Shown piece after piece: positions 19,739 through 27,262 of a stretch of DNA of 64,000 nt. Both the position numbers and the translations under genes were made by a program. The notes below the pieces were generated by a model. That model saw only the letters and a program-made list of their open reading frames with translations. It was not told where the DNA came from and made no database searches. Position 1 is the stretch's first letter, and each line of letters starts with the position of its first letter. Source of the DNA: Micromonospora violae (lineage in GTDB: Bacteria > Actinomycetota > Actinomycetes > Mycobacteriales > Micromonosporaceae); the NCBI RefSeq assembly GCF_004217135.1, contig NZ_SHKK01000001.1:1426001-1490000 (forward strand), written 5' to 3'.

Positions 19739-21141
19739 CCGCCGACGCCGGGCCGACCCGCGTCGACGCGACCGCCGGTGTCGACGGGATCGGTGACGCC
19801 GGGGCGACGCGCGCCGAGGCCGCCGGCACGGGTGGGCCGGCCGACCCGGCCGGGCTGCGTCGACTCGCGGTCGACACGCTCGACGCCAACTGGGAGCACG
19901 ACCACACGGTTCCCTCGCGCACGCTCTACCCGCACCAGTGGAGCTGGGACTCCGCGTTCATCGCCATCGGGCTGGCCCACGTCCGCCCCGACCGCGCCTG
20001 GCGGGAGTTGGCGAGCCTGTTCCGGGCACAGTGGGCCGACGGGCGGGTGCCGCACATCGTGTTCAACCCGGCGCTGCGGGTCGGCGCGTACTTTCCGGGG
20101 CCCGAGATGTGGGGCACGGCCGACGTGCCGGGCACACCGGCGGTGGCGACGTCCGGTCTGGTCCAGCCGCCGGTGCACGCGCTCGCCGCGTTGCTGGCGT
20201 ACCGGCGGGCACCCGACACCACCGGTCTGGCCGCGCTGCGCCGGCTCTACCCCGCGCTGGTCGCCCAACAGCGCTACCTGGCCGACCGGCGGGACGTGGC
20301 CGGGGACGGGCTGGTCTGCATCGTGCACCCGTGGGAGTCCGGGTTGGACAACAGCCCGGCGTGGGACGACCCGATGGCCGCGGTACCGGCCGAGGCGGCC
20401 GTCATGTCCGCGTACCGTCGGCATGACACCACGCACGCCGACGCCGCGCACCGCCCCACGGACCTGGACTACGCGCGTTACCTGGCAATCGTCGCCGCCT
20501 ACCGCGACCACGGCTACTCCGACCGGGAGTTGAGCGCCGGTCACCCGTTCCTGGTGGAGTGCCCGCTGTTCAACGCGGCGTTCGGCGCCGCCGAACACGC
20601 CCTCGCCGAGATCGCCACGCTCGTCGGCGGCGACCCCGGGCCGCACCGGGACCGCGCGGCCCGGATCACCGAAGCCCTGCTCCGACGGCTGTACGCCCCG
20701 AACGCCGGCACGTTCCAGCCCCGGGACCTGCGCACCGACCGCCTGGTGAGCGCCCGTACCGTGCTCGGGCTGGCACCGCTGATCCTGCCCGACCTGCCGA
20801 CCCGGCAGGCCGACGCGCTTGTCGTCGAGGCCCGGTCGGCGCGGTTCGGGGTGGCCCGGCGGATGGACCGGCCACTACCCACCTACGACCGCACCGCACC
20901 CGACTTCGAACCGCTGCGCTACTGGCGTGGGCCGAGCTGGCTCAACACCGGCTGGCTGGTCCGGCACGGGCTGCTCACCCACGGGCACCCGGACCTGGCC
21001 GCCGGCCTGCGCCGCTCGATGATCGGGCTGGTCACCCAGGCCGGCTGTCACGAGTACTTCCACCCGGACACCGGCGCCGGGCTGGGCTCACCGGCGTTCA
21101 GTTGGACCGCCGCGCTGCTGCTCGACCTGCTGGCCGATTGA
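19735..21141 (+). CDS. GH63/MGH1-like glycoside hydrolase
   Basis: This 468-aa protein starts at GTG 19735, which overlaps the previous stop (GTGA). Its first about 40 residues are T/A/G-rich and probably disordered. The rest is an alpha/alpha-barrel hydrolase with LYPHQWSWDSAFIAIGLAHV, GRVPHIVFNP, TSGLVQPPVHALAALL, HPWESGLDNSPAWDDPM and LRYWRGPSWLNTGWLV. These match the MGH1-like GH63 group, which contains mannosylglycerate and glucosylglycerate hydrolases. No signal peptide is visible, so it should act in the cytosol on an imported glycoside. With the importer, dehydrogenase and isomerase it makes a plausible uptake-and-breakdown pathway for a small glycoside, perhaps a compatible solute. 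The substrate is inferred. Confidence 0.85.
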   Translation: MTADAGPTRVDATAGVDGIGDAGATRAEAAGTGGPADPAGLRRLAVDTLDANWEHDHTVPSRTLYPHQWSWDSAFIAIGLAHVRPDRAWRELASLFRAQWADGRVPHIVFNPALRVGAYFPGPEMWGTADVPGTPAVATSGLVQPPVHALAALLAYRRAPDTTGLAALRRLYPALVAQQRYLADRRDVAGDGLVCIVHPWESGLDNSPAWDDPMAAVPAEAAVMSAYRRHDTTHADAAHRPTDLDYARYLAIVAAYRDHGYSDRELSAGHPFLVECPLFNAAFGAAEHALAEIATLVGGDPGPHRDRAARITEALLRRLYAPNAGTFQPRDLRTDRLVSARTVLGLAPLILPDLPTRQADALVVEARSARFGVARRMDRPLPTYDRTAPDFEPLRYWRGPSWLNTGWLVRHGLLTHGHPDLAAGLRRSMIGLVTQAGCHEYFHPDTGAGLGSPAFSWTAALLLDLLAD

Positions 21142-21190
21142 GCGCGGCTGCGGTGGTAGCGTCCCGGACCCGGCGGCCGGAAGGAACATC

Positions 21191-21604
21191 GTGCGCGAGA
21201 TCGACAAGGTGGCCTGGATCCTCGTCGAGGACGGGCGGGTGCTGAGCACCCGGTCGGAGGGCAAGGACGTCTGGTACCTGCCCGGCGGCAAGCGCGAGCC
21301 GGGCGAGACCGACCTGGAGACCCTGCGCCGGGAGATCGGCGAGGAGTTGAGCGTCGAGGTCGACCTGGCCAGCGCCGTCCACCTGGGCACCTTCACCGCA
21401 CAGGCGCACAGCCACGCGGCCGGCGTCACCGTGCGGATGGCCTGCTATCGGGCCGGATATCAGGGGCAGCTGCGGCCGGCCAGCGAGATCGCCGAGATGG
21501 CCTGGCTGGGGTACGCGGACCGGCACCGCACCTCGGCGGTCGATCAGATCATCTTCGATTACCTGCTGTCCGAGGGGCTGTTTGTCGAGGCCGGCCCGGG
21601 GTAA
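21191..21604 (+). CDS. NUDIX hydrolase
   Basis: This 137-aa protein starts at GTG 21191, after GGAAGGAAC. The Nudix box is intact (GGKREPGETDLETLRREIGEEL), matching GX5EX7REUXEEXGU. It would hydrolyse a nucleoside diphosphate linked to another moiety, such as an oxidised nucleotide or a sugar nucleotide. The short, single-domain form does not say which. It lies 49 bases after the glycoside hydrolase and may be expressed on its own. Confidence 0.9.
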   Translation: MREIDKVAWILVEDGRVLSTRSEGKDVWYLPGGKREPGETDLETLRREIGEELSVEVDLASAVHLGTFTAQAHSHAAGVTVRMACYRAGYQGQLRPASEIAEMAWLGYADRHRTSAVDQIIFDYLLSEGLFVEAGPG

Positions 21605-21614
21605 CCGCCCGAGC

Positions 21615-22142
21615 GTGACGGACGGCGACGGCTTCCCGTACTTCATCGACGCGGTGTCCCGCCGGTCCGGCCTGCCGTCCCCGCAGGCCGCCGTGCTCGC
21701 CCGCGCCGTGCTTCAGACGTTGGCCGAGCGGGTGACCGGCGGCGCGCCCGACGACCTCGTCGGGCACCTTCCGAACGACGTCGACGGATACCTGACCGGC
21801 CCGACCTCGGATGCCGCCGGGGCTGTCAGGCCGGATGCGGCTGGGGCCGTCGGACCGGATGCGGCTGGGGCTGTCGGGCCGGATGCGGCCGTCCTGGGGC
21901 CGGGTGCCGGTGCGGAGGGGCTGACCAGCGGGGTGGGCCTGGAGGTCGGTGGCGCAGCGGCCGTACCGCCGACGGACGCCGGCCCGGCGGAGTTCCTTCG
22001 TCGGGTGGCAGAGCGCGCCGGGGTGGACCCGGCCACCGCCCGCGCCGGGACCGGCGCCGTCTTCGCGACACTGCGCGAGGCGATGACCGTACGGGAGTTC
22101 CGGGCGATGGTGGCGCGACTGCCGCACGACGACGGGCGTTGA
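21615..22142 (+). CDS. DUF2267 protein interrupted by an octapeptide repeat insert
   Basis: This 175-aa protein starts at GTG 21615 with no strong ribosome site. The N-terminal part (FIDAVSRRSGLPSPQAAVLARAVLQTLAERVTGG... DDLVGHLP) and C-terminal part (EFLRRVAERAGVDPATA ... VREFRAMVARLP) are the two halves of DUF2267, a helical domain of unknown function related to a general stress group. Between them lies an A/G/V/P-rich insert of about 55 residues, including three copies of AGAVxPDA from a 24-base tandem repeat at 21816-21887. The frame is kept throughout. Confidence 0.75.
   Translation: MTDGDGFPYFIDAVSRRSGLPSPQAAVLARAVLQTLAERVTGGAPDDLVGHLPNDVDGYLTGPTSDAAGAVRPDAAGAVGPDAAGAVGPDAAVLGPGAGAEGLTSGVGLEVGGAAAVPPTDAGPAEFLRRVAERAGVDPATARAGTGAVFATLREAMTVREFRAMVARLPHDDGR
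21816..21887 (+). repeat. 24-base tandem repeat, three copies, in frame
   Basis: Three consecutive 24-base units encode A-G-A-V-(R/G)-P-D-A inside the DUF2267 gene. Differences are mostly at third positions. The copy number may vary between strains. Confidence 0.85.
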
Positions 22143-22218
22143 CCTGCGGCTGGGCCGTGAGTCACGCCGCTCGGCTCGGCTCGGCCCGACACGGCCCGGC
22201 TCGGGGCGCGCCGGGCGA

Positions 22219-22294
22219 AATCGACTCGCCTTTGCGGAAGTCGGGGTGTCCAAGTGCCCGCGACACGCCGAGTTTCATGAACCCGAGTCGATCA
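22219..22294. repeat. Dispersed palindromic element, family 1, copy B
   Basis: This is a copy of about 76 bp whose left arm has ATCGACTCG and GAAGTCGGGGTGTCC and whose right arm has GAGTTTCATGAACCCGAGTC followed by GATCAC. It fills the gap between the DUF2267 gene and the FUSC-like fragment. The following 30 bases repeat part of the arm (CAGGGTGTCGGGATTGTCC). Confidence 0.7.
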
Positions 22295-22355
22295 CCCAGG
22301 TCAGGGTGTCGGGATTGTCCGGACTGGATGGGATGCGGCATGGTACGAGTGCTCG

Positions 22356-23024
22356 GTGGATCCCGATGGTCGCCCCCGAGACGACGTCACCCGCCGATGG
22401 CGTCGTCGTGCGCTAGAACGCGCCTACGCGTGCCTCGCTGCTCAACTGCGCGAGGTCTCCGCCGCGCTCGCCGCCGGCGACCAGCGGCGGGCGGTACGCG
22501 CGTTGGACGCACTGCGCGAAATGGGCCCGGACCTCGACCGGATGCACCAGGCGCTCAGTGGCGCCGAGGAGGTGGTGAGCCTCGCGCCCGCCCGGTGGCT
22601 GCGCCGTAAGGATGTGGAGCGGTTCGCGCGTGCCAGCCAGCAGGTGGAACGCGTCATCGAACACAGTCGGGGAGTGGCCCGCCGGTCGGCGATGGCGTTG
22701 CAGTACGACGAGCCGATCCCCGCCGACCTGCCCGCCAGCGTCGGACGGCTCGCCGACGCGGTCGAGCTGCTGCGTCGGGAACATTGCGCCGGTCGGCCGA
22801 CCGAGCGCACCCGCCAGGCCGCACGCGACGCCGTCCACCAGGCCGGTCGCGCCCGGGGGCGGGGGGTCGACGAGTTCGGCGACGCGGTGGTGACCCAACT
22901 GCGCACCGCCGCCAGTGACCTCCTGCGTGCCGCCGGATGCGACGCGACAACCGCGAATCAGCTGGTCCGGGAGGCCGCGCAACACGGCGAGGAATCCGTC
23001 GGGTCGGGTGGCGCATCCGGATGA
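22356..23024 (+). CDS. FUSC/aromatic-acid-exporter-like cytoplasmic fragment
   Basis: This 222-aa, highly helical protein starts at GTG 22356. The middle (LDRMHQALSGAEEVVSLAP, VERFARASQQVERVIEHSRG, ALQYDEPIPADLPASVGRLADAV) resembles the C-terminal cytoplasmic helical region of FUSC/ArAE-type membrane exporters in actinomycetes. No membrane segment is present, although the full family has an N-terminal multi-span domain. It may be a remnant of a truncated exporter, or a soluble stand-alone version. The palindromic repeat copy B lies immediately upstream, close to where the missing half would be. Assignment is tentative. Confidence 0.5.
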   Translation: MDPDGRPRDDVTRRWRRRALERAYACLAAQLREVSAALAAGDQRRAVRALDALREMGPDLDRMHQALSGAEEVVSLAPARWLRRKDVERFARASQQVERVIEHSRGVARRSAMALQYDEPIPADLPASVGRLADAVELLRREHCAGRPTERTRQAARDAVHQAGRARGRGVDEFGDAVVTQLRTAASDLLRAAGCDATTANQLVREAAQHGEESVGSGGASG

Positions 23025-23082
23025 CCGGCACCTGGCCACGGGCGAGCACCCGGTCAGCCCACCTGGTCCTGCGCAAGCTGCC

Positions 23083-24324
23083 TCACTCCTCGGGCACCTC
23101 CTCGGGCTCGGCGACCCAGGCGGAGAAGACCGGCACCCCGTGCCACGGCCCGGTGGCACCGTCGGTCCGGGTGTCGGTGGCGACCGCCACCACCGCGTAC
23201 GGGTGGCCGAAGCGCAGCTCGGCGGTGCGCGCCACGCCCTCCGGCGGCAGGCTGGTCAGCCCGAACATGCCGGTCACCGCGGCCGCCTCGAAGCCGTACC
23301 TGTCGAACCGGGCCACCGCCGTCTGCCGTGCCTCGAAGCGTTGCACCGGTAGCGCCATCGTCCTCGCCAGGGTCGCCGACGCGGCCGGAAAGCCGAGCGG
23401 CGCGGCGGTCAGGTCGTGCTCGTTCCGGGCCGACCAGCAGGGGAGGACGGCGTGGTGTCGCTCCTCGCGGCCGTCGCGGGCCCGGGTGCGGACCTGCTCC
23501 TCGCGCACCGTCCACAGCGGAGCCCCGCCGAGCGGCAGGTCGAACAGCGAGCGGCTGCCCGCCGGTTGCGCGCCGTCGGCCGCGCCGGCACTGAGGTCGT
23601 ACGCGACGGCCAGCACCTCGGCCGGCGGCACCTGCGGTGCGGCGGCCACCGAGAGGACCACCAGCCCCGCGCCATCGGCTGTCTGAGCGGGTGCGGCGTG
23701 CACGATCACGTCACCGGCCCGCGCGGTGGACACGATGGCGCACCGGTGCCCCTGGCTCGGGCTGCGCAGCGCCCGCCGTAGTCGGCCGGCCCACGGGCTG
23801 TCGGCGCCGAGCGCGCGTGCGTCGGCGACGTCGAACGGGGTGGCCCAGGACACCCGGGTGGCCAACGCGCTGGCCAGGGCCAGCACCACGTCCGGCCCGA
23901 CCCGCAGCGGAAACGTCTCGATCAGGCCGAGGGTGTGCTCACGCGCCCAGGCGTCCAAGCCGGCCTGGTCGGGCAGCACGCCGACCTCGGTCGCGGTGGG
24001 CAGCGCGGCCCGCCACGCCGTCGACCCGCCGTCACCCTGCCCCGGTCGGTGCCACAGCGCGGTGGCGGACCCGACCAGCGGGTGCGGCGCGTCCAGCAGC
24101 GTGCGGGCCGCCTCGGCCGCGCTGGCCAGGTCGGTGCCGAGGGCGCGCGCCAGGTCCGCGGCGGCACCCTGGGCGGCGGTCGGGTCGGTGTCGGCCGCCG
24201 CGGTGGCGCTGACCGCGAGCAGCAGCCACGCGCCGAGCGGGGAGGCGACGTGGTGCCGGTCGCCGACGGTGGCGTGCAGCCGCGCGGCGTACGCGGAGAG
24301 CGGCCCGTGCAGATCGGTCCTCAT
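23083..24324 (-). CDS. Serpin family protein
   Basis: This 413-aa protein starts at ATG 24324. The N-terminal part (VASPLGAWLLLAVSATAA) matches the serpin N-x-SP-x-S opening in degenerate form. LASALATRVSWATPFD corresponds to the conserved W region. RYGFEAAAVTGMFGLTSLP matches the hinge of the reactive-centre loop (consensus G-T-E-A-A-x-A-T), and HPYAVVAVATD ... PVFSAWVAEP is the C-terminal strand. An alanine-rich hinge suggests an inhibitory serpin. No signal peptide is visible, so the target protease may be cytosolic, or the protein may be released on lysis. Confidence 0.7.
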   Translation of the reverse strand: MRTDLHGPLSAYAARLHATVGDRHHVASPLGAWLLLAVSATAAADTDPTAAQGAAADLARALGTDLASAAEAARTLLDAPHPLVGSATALWHRPGQGDGGSTAWRAALPTATEVGVLPDQAGLDAWAREHTLGLIETFPLRVGPDVVLALASALATRVSWATPFDVADARALGADSPWAGRLRRALRSPSQGHRCAIVSTARAGDVIVHAAPAQTADGAGLVVLSVAAAPQVPPAEVLAVAYDLSAGAADGAQPAGSRSLFDLPLGGAPLWTVREEQVRTRARDGREERHHAVLPCWSARNEHDLTAAPLGFPAASATLARTMALPVQRFEARQTAVARFDRYGFEAAAVTGMFGLTSLPPEGVARTAELRFGHPYAVVAVATDTRTDGATGPWHGVPVFSAWVAEPEEVPEE

Positions 24325-24411
24325 GCCCCCACTCTGCCCGCCGACCCCGCTTCCGACCACGGTTCGTACGGCTCGTCGTGGACGTGCTGTAGCGCGCGTT
24401 GGGGCGACGGG

Positions 24412-24417
24412 TAGGCT
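24412..24417 (+). promoter_or_regulatory. -10-like box directly before a GTG start
   Basis: TAGGCT lies 7 bases before the GTG at 24425, and no ribosome binding site is visible. This spacing predicts a leaderless transcript for the MazF-like gene. Confidence 0.35.
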
Positions 24418-24424
24418 GCCCGCC

Positions 24425-24916
24425 GTGGCTGGTCTGTTGAGGAATGTCGCGGCGCGTATCTCCCGGGTCGGTGCGGTGATCCCGTCGCCCCGGCGTACCG
24501 GGCCGGCGCCCGCGCAGGTGGCCCGTCGCCGTCAGGTGAGCGCGTTGCAGCGTCGGGAGCTGACCTACGCCCCGGAGCGGGACGGTCAGGCCGACCCGGG
24601 CGAGATCGTCTGGACGTGGGTGCCGTACGAGGACGACCCCCGCCAGGGCAAGGACCGGCCGGTGCTGGTCGTCGGGCGGCACAGCCGGACCCTGTTCGGG
24701 TTGATGCTGTCCAGCCAGAGTGACCGCGACGGGCAGCGGCACTGGTTCGCGCTCGGGCCCGGTGAGTGGGACCGCGACAACCGGCCGAGCTGGGTCCGGC
24801 TGGACCGGGTGCTCACCATGCGCGAGGACAGCATCCGCCGGGAGGGCGCCGTGTTGGACCGGCCCCGGTTCGACCGGGTCGGGCAGGCGTTGCGCGCCGG
24901 CTACGGCTGGCGCTGA
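24425..24916 (+). CDS. PemK/MazF-family toxin-like protein without adjacent antitoxin
   Basis: This 163-aa protein starts at GTG 24425 and is probably leaderless. The N-terminal about 50 residues are strongly basic (RRTGPAPAQVARRRQVSALQ). The C-terminal about 110 residues match the PemK/MazF fold: DPGEIVWTWVPYEDDPRQGKDRPVLVVG gives the R-P-V-L-V strand, then RLDRVLTMREDSIRREGAVLD. MazF proteins are sequence-specific RNases. No antitoxin-like gene lies on either side (a serpin and a reductase flank it), so it may be a chromosomal variant with a different role or a basic-tail-controlled enzyme. Confidence 0.75.
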   Translation: MAGLLRNVAARISRVGAVIPSPRRTGPAPAQVARRRQVSALQRRELTYAPERDGQADPGEIVWTWVPYEDDPRQGKDRPVLVVGRHSRTLFGLMLSSQSDRDGQRHWFALGPGEWDRDNRPSWVRLDRVLTMREDSIRREGAVLDRPRFDRVGQALRAGYGWR

Positions 24917-24967
24917 CCGCGCCGGGTGCGGAGCTGCCCGGGGCGGTGACGTCCCTGGCGGTGAGGT

Positions 24968-25612
24968 CTATTCGCGGCTCGGACCGACCGCCGCGCCCAT
25001 AGCGTCCGGCGGCGGGTACGGCTGGTCGGCGAGGAGCCGGGCCAGGTGTGCGCTGTTGAGCGCCAGTGCCTTCGTGGTGCGGCCGGTGGTGTCCGGCTTG
25101 GGGCCGGCGTCGCGGTAGTCCACCGTGTGCAGCGCCTCCCCGACCCAGTAGGTCGCGCCGGCGGCGGCGACGGTGAAGCCCACCTCGTTGAGCGCCCCCT
25201 GCACCTCGGCGATGCTGTGGTGCGCGCCGTCCTCGTTGCCGACGACCGCGACGCCGGCCACCTTGCCGTAGGTGAGCAGCCGTCCCTCGTCGTCGGTCTC
25301 GGACAGCTCGGCGTCGAGGCGTTCGAGGATCATCTTGGTGACGCTCGCGGGCTGGCCGAGCCAGATCGGGGTGGCGATGATGAGGATCTGGGCGGCGAGC
25401 AGCTTGGCGCGGATGGCGGGCCAACCGTCGCCGTGGCCCTCGTCGGTCGACACCCCGAAGCGCACGTCGTGGTCGACCACCCGGACGATCTCGCCGTCCA
25501 CGCCCTGACGGGCCAGTTCGGCCAACACCTCGCGGCCCAGTTGCTCGGAGCTGGAGGGGCCAGGCGAGGGCTTGAGGGTGCAGTTGAGTACGAGGGCACG
25601 AATGCTCGGCAC
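24968..25612 (-). CDS. Flavodoxin-type NAD(P)H-dependent oxidoreductase
   Basis: This 214-aa protein starts at GTG 25612, after GAGAGG. ALVLNCTLKPSPGPSSSEQL is the FMN-phosphate loop of the NADPH-dependent FMN reductase/WrbA-like fold. ILIIATPIWLGQPASVTKMILERLD and VVGNEDGAHHSIAEVQGAL follow in family order. It would reduce flavin, quinone or nitro compounds in the cytosol. It stands alone, with a palindrome and a G-rich tract upstream. Confidence 0.85.
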   Translation of the reverse strand: MPSIRALVLNCTLKPSPGPSSSEQLGREVLAELARQGVDGEIVRVVDHDVRFGVSTDEGHGDGWPAIRAKLLAAQILIIATPIWLGQPASVTKMILERLDAELSETDDEGRLLTYGKVAGVAVVGNEDGAHHSIAEVQGALNEVGFTVAAAGATYWVGEALHTVDYRDAGPKPDTTGRTTKALALNSAHLARLLADQPYPPPDAMGAAVGPSRE

Positions 25613-25693
25613 GAGGGGTTCCTCTCCGCGGTCGGCTGGGCCGTCCCTTCGCGTACCCGAATCATCTCCGCCCACGCCCCCCACCAGACACAC

Positions 25694-25751
25694 GTGATCA
25701 AGAGGTTTGCGTCAGAATCCGGGCCGACAGTGACGCGAACTTCTTGATCAC
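25694..25751. repeat. Palindromic element, family 2
   Basis: A 58-bp inverted repeat has near-identical 20-base arms, beginning GTGATCAAGAGGTTTGCGTC on the left and mirrored on the right, with a loop of about 18 bases. It lies upstream of the flavodoxin gene in a gene-free stretch. Only one copy is in the window. Confidence 0.7.
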
Positions 25752-25762
25752 CGCCAGCAGGC

Positions 25763-25820
25763 GGGGTGGGGTGGGGCTGGGTCGGTGGATGTGGTGGGGT
25801 GGGTCCGGGGGGAGTTTGGG
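25763..25820 (+). other. G-rich tract with G-quadruplex motif
   Basis: The plus strand reads four G-runs (GGGG, GGGG, GGGG, GGG) separated by 1-2 bases at 25763-25781, followed by more G-runs to about 25820. This fits the canonical quadruplex pattern. It lies within the 576-base gene-free gap 25613-26188 between the reductase gene and the HTH gene. Confidence 0.6.
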
Positions 25821-25992
25821 CTTCGGTTGTCCATGGTGGACACCGTTCTGCACGGGGCTGACTGCGGGCTCGGCTCTGGCGGGCTGACGCGGTGCTCGCC
25901 CCGCCCGAGTGCGACCTTATGTTCGTCCTCGGTGGGGTGCTCGCCTTCGCGCCGACAGCGCTGAGCGGCGGGCCTCGGGGGACGCTGTCGGG

Positions 25993-26027
25993 GCATCTCG
26001 GGGGCGGTCGGGGGGCCTCCGAGATGC
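25993..26027. repeat. Stem-loop in gene-free gap
   Basis: GCATCTCGG (25993-26001) pairs perfectly with CCGAGATGC (26019-26027) around a G-rich loop. It could be an RNA hairpin in the 5' leader of the HTH gene at 26189 or a terminator for upstream readthrough. No other gene is supported in 25613-26188. Confidence 0.4.
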
Positions 26028-26188
26028 GCGCCGACACGTCACACCGCAACACGCCGGTAGCCCGCAGACACGGGCACGCAGCGTGGTTATCGTCCGCCGC
26101 AACGTGCATCGAGCGGCGTCGCGGTGCGCCGGCTGGGCGAGGGCTTCCAGCTCGTCAGCCACGGCACCGAGAGCGGCGGGAGGATCTG

Positions 26189-26959
26189 GTGGCGAACGAG
26201 GCGTTGCGGGTGGCGATGGCCGAGGCGGGCGAGACGGTCGAGTCGTTGGCCGAGAAGGTTCGCGTCGACCCGAAGACGGCGGCGCGGTGGCTCGCGTCGG
26301 GGCGCATTCCGCATCCGCGTACCCGGGTGGCGGTGGCCGAGGTTCTGCGCCGGGACGCGGCCGACCTCTGGCCGGAGCCGTTCCGCCGTCGTGACCTGCC
26401 GTGGTTCCGGCCGTGGGCCGAACTGGAACAGGACGCCACCGGCATTCGGTGGTACGAGCCGTTGCTCGTGCCGGGACTGCTCCAAACCGAGGGGTACGCC
26501 CGCGCGGTGCTGAACACCGGTGGTCTGGTCGCACCGTCCGAGGTGGACCTGATCGTGGCGGGTCGCCTCGAACGGCAGGCGATCCTTCGCCGCGACGCTC
26601 CACCGCAGCTGGTTGCGGTGATCGACGAGGTGGTGCTGCGCCGGCCGGTCGGCGACCGCGCCGTGATGGCCGGCCAACTGGCCCACCTCGCGAGTGTGGC
26701 CGAGTGGGAACACGTGCAGGTGCGGGTCATCCCGGCCGAGTGCCCGTGGCACACCGGGCTGGCTGGACCTTTCATCCTGGGGCGGTTGCCCGACGGGACG
26801 GAATTGGCATATCTCGACAACCAACTCCGCGGTCAGGTCGTGACCGATCCCCTCGACGTCGCTAGCCTGGGACGCAGGTGGGAGAGCGTCACCGGTGAGG
26901 CGTTCCCCCGACGCCGGTCGATCGAGCTGATCAGGGAAGTGGCCACGACATGGACATGA
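26189..26959 (+). CDS. HTH regulator with DUF5753 domain
   Basis: This 256-aa protein starts at GTG 26189, after GGGAGGATC; the upstream open frame lacks coding character. Residues about 1-60 form a Cro/CI-like HTH (ETVESLAEKVRVDPKTAARWL). Residues about 75-250 match DUF5753 (WYEPLLVPGLLQTEGYARAVL, VGDRAVMAGQLAHL, VRVIPAECPWHTGLAGPF). Such proteins pair with a DUF397 partner and are common developmental or metabolic regulators in actinomycetes (WhiJ/BldB-type systems). The DUF397 gene overlaps its last ten bases, so the pair is co-translated. Confidence 0.9.
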   Translation: MANEALRVAMAEAGETVESLAEKVRVDPKTAARWLASGRIPHPRTRVAVAEVLRRDAADLWPEPFRRRDLPWFRPWAELEQDATGIRWYEPLLVPGLLQTEGYARAVLNTGGLVAPSEVDLIVAGRLERQAILRRDAPPQLVAVIDEVVLRRPVGDRAVMAGQLAHLASVAEWEHVQVRVIPAECPWHTGLAGPFILGRLPDGTELAYLDNQLRGQVVTDPLDVASLGRRWESVTGEAFPRRRSIELIREVATTWT

Positions 26960-27144
26960 GCGACGCCCGCTGGCGTACCGCGACCCGCAGCAGCAACAAC
27001 GGCGGTGCCTGCGTCGAGGTGGCCGACAATCTGCCCGGTCGGGTGCTGGTGCGCGACAGCAAGCACCGTGACGGCGGCACCCTGACCTTCGCGCCGGCCG
27101 CCTGGGCGTCGTTCGTCGACGCGGTCCGCGTGGCGGGCCGCTGA
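26950..27144 (+). CDS. DUF397 protein
   Basis: This 64-aa protein has the DUF397 pattern: W-R-T-A-T-R-S-S-N-N-G-G-A-C-V-E-V, V-L-V-R-D-S-K-H, and F-x-P-x-A-W-x-x-F. It overlaps the 3' end of the HTH gene in another frame. DUF397 proteins act with HTH-DUF5753 regulators, likely as antagonists or partners. Its stop codon lies within the first bases of the palindromic repeat copy C. Confidence 0.9.
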   Translation: MDMSDARWRTATRSSNNGGACVEVADNLPGRVLVRDSKHRDGGTLTFAPAAWASFVDAVRVAGR

Positions 27145-27218
27145 TCCACTCGGGTTCATGGAAAACGGGGTATCAGGGCAGCCCGGACACCCCGACTTCC
27201 TGCAAACCGAGTGGATCA
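27142..27218. repeat. Dispersed palindromic element, family 1, copy C
   Basis: A copy of about 77 bp starts TGATCCACTCGGGTTCATGG and ends with GACTTCCTGCAAACCGAGTG then GATCA. It directly follows, and shares bases with, the DUF397 stop codon. After it comes AGCGCGAA, also found after copy A, so the conserved unit may extend about 8 bases further. It can serve as a transcript-end hairpin between convergent genes. Confidence 0.75.
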
Positions 27219-27262
27219 AGCGCGAACGCCGAGCACCAACACCGGGCGCGGACGCCGAGCGG

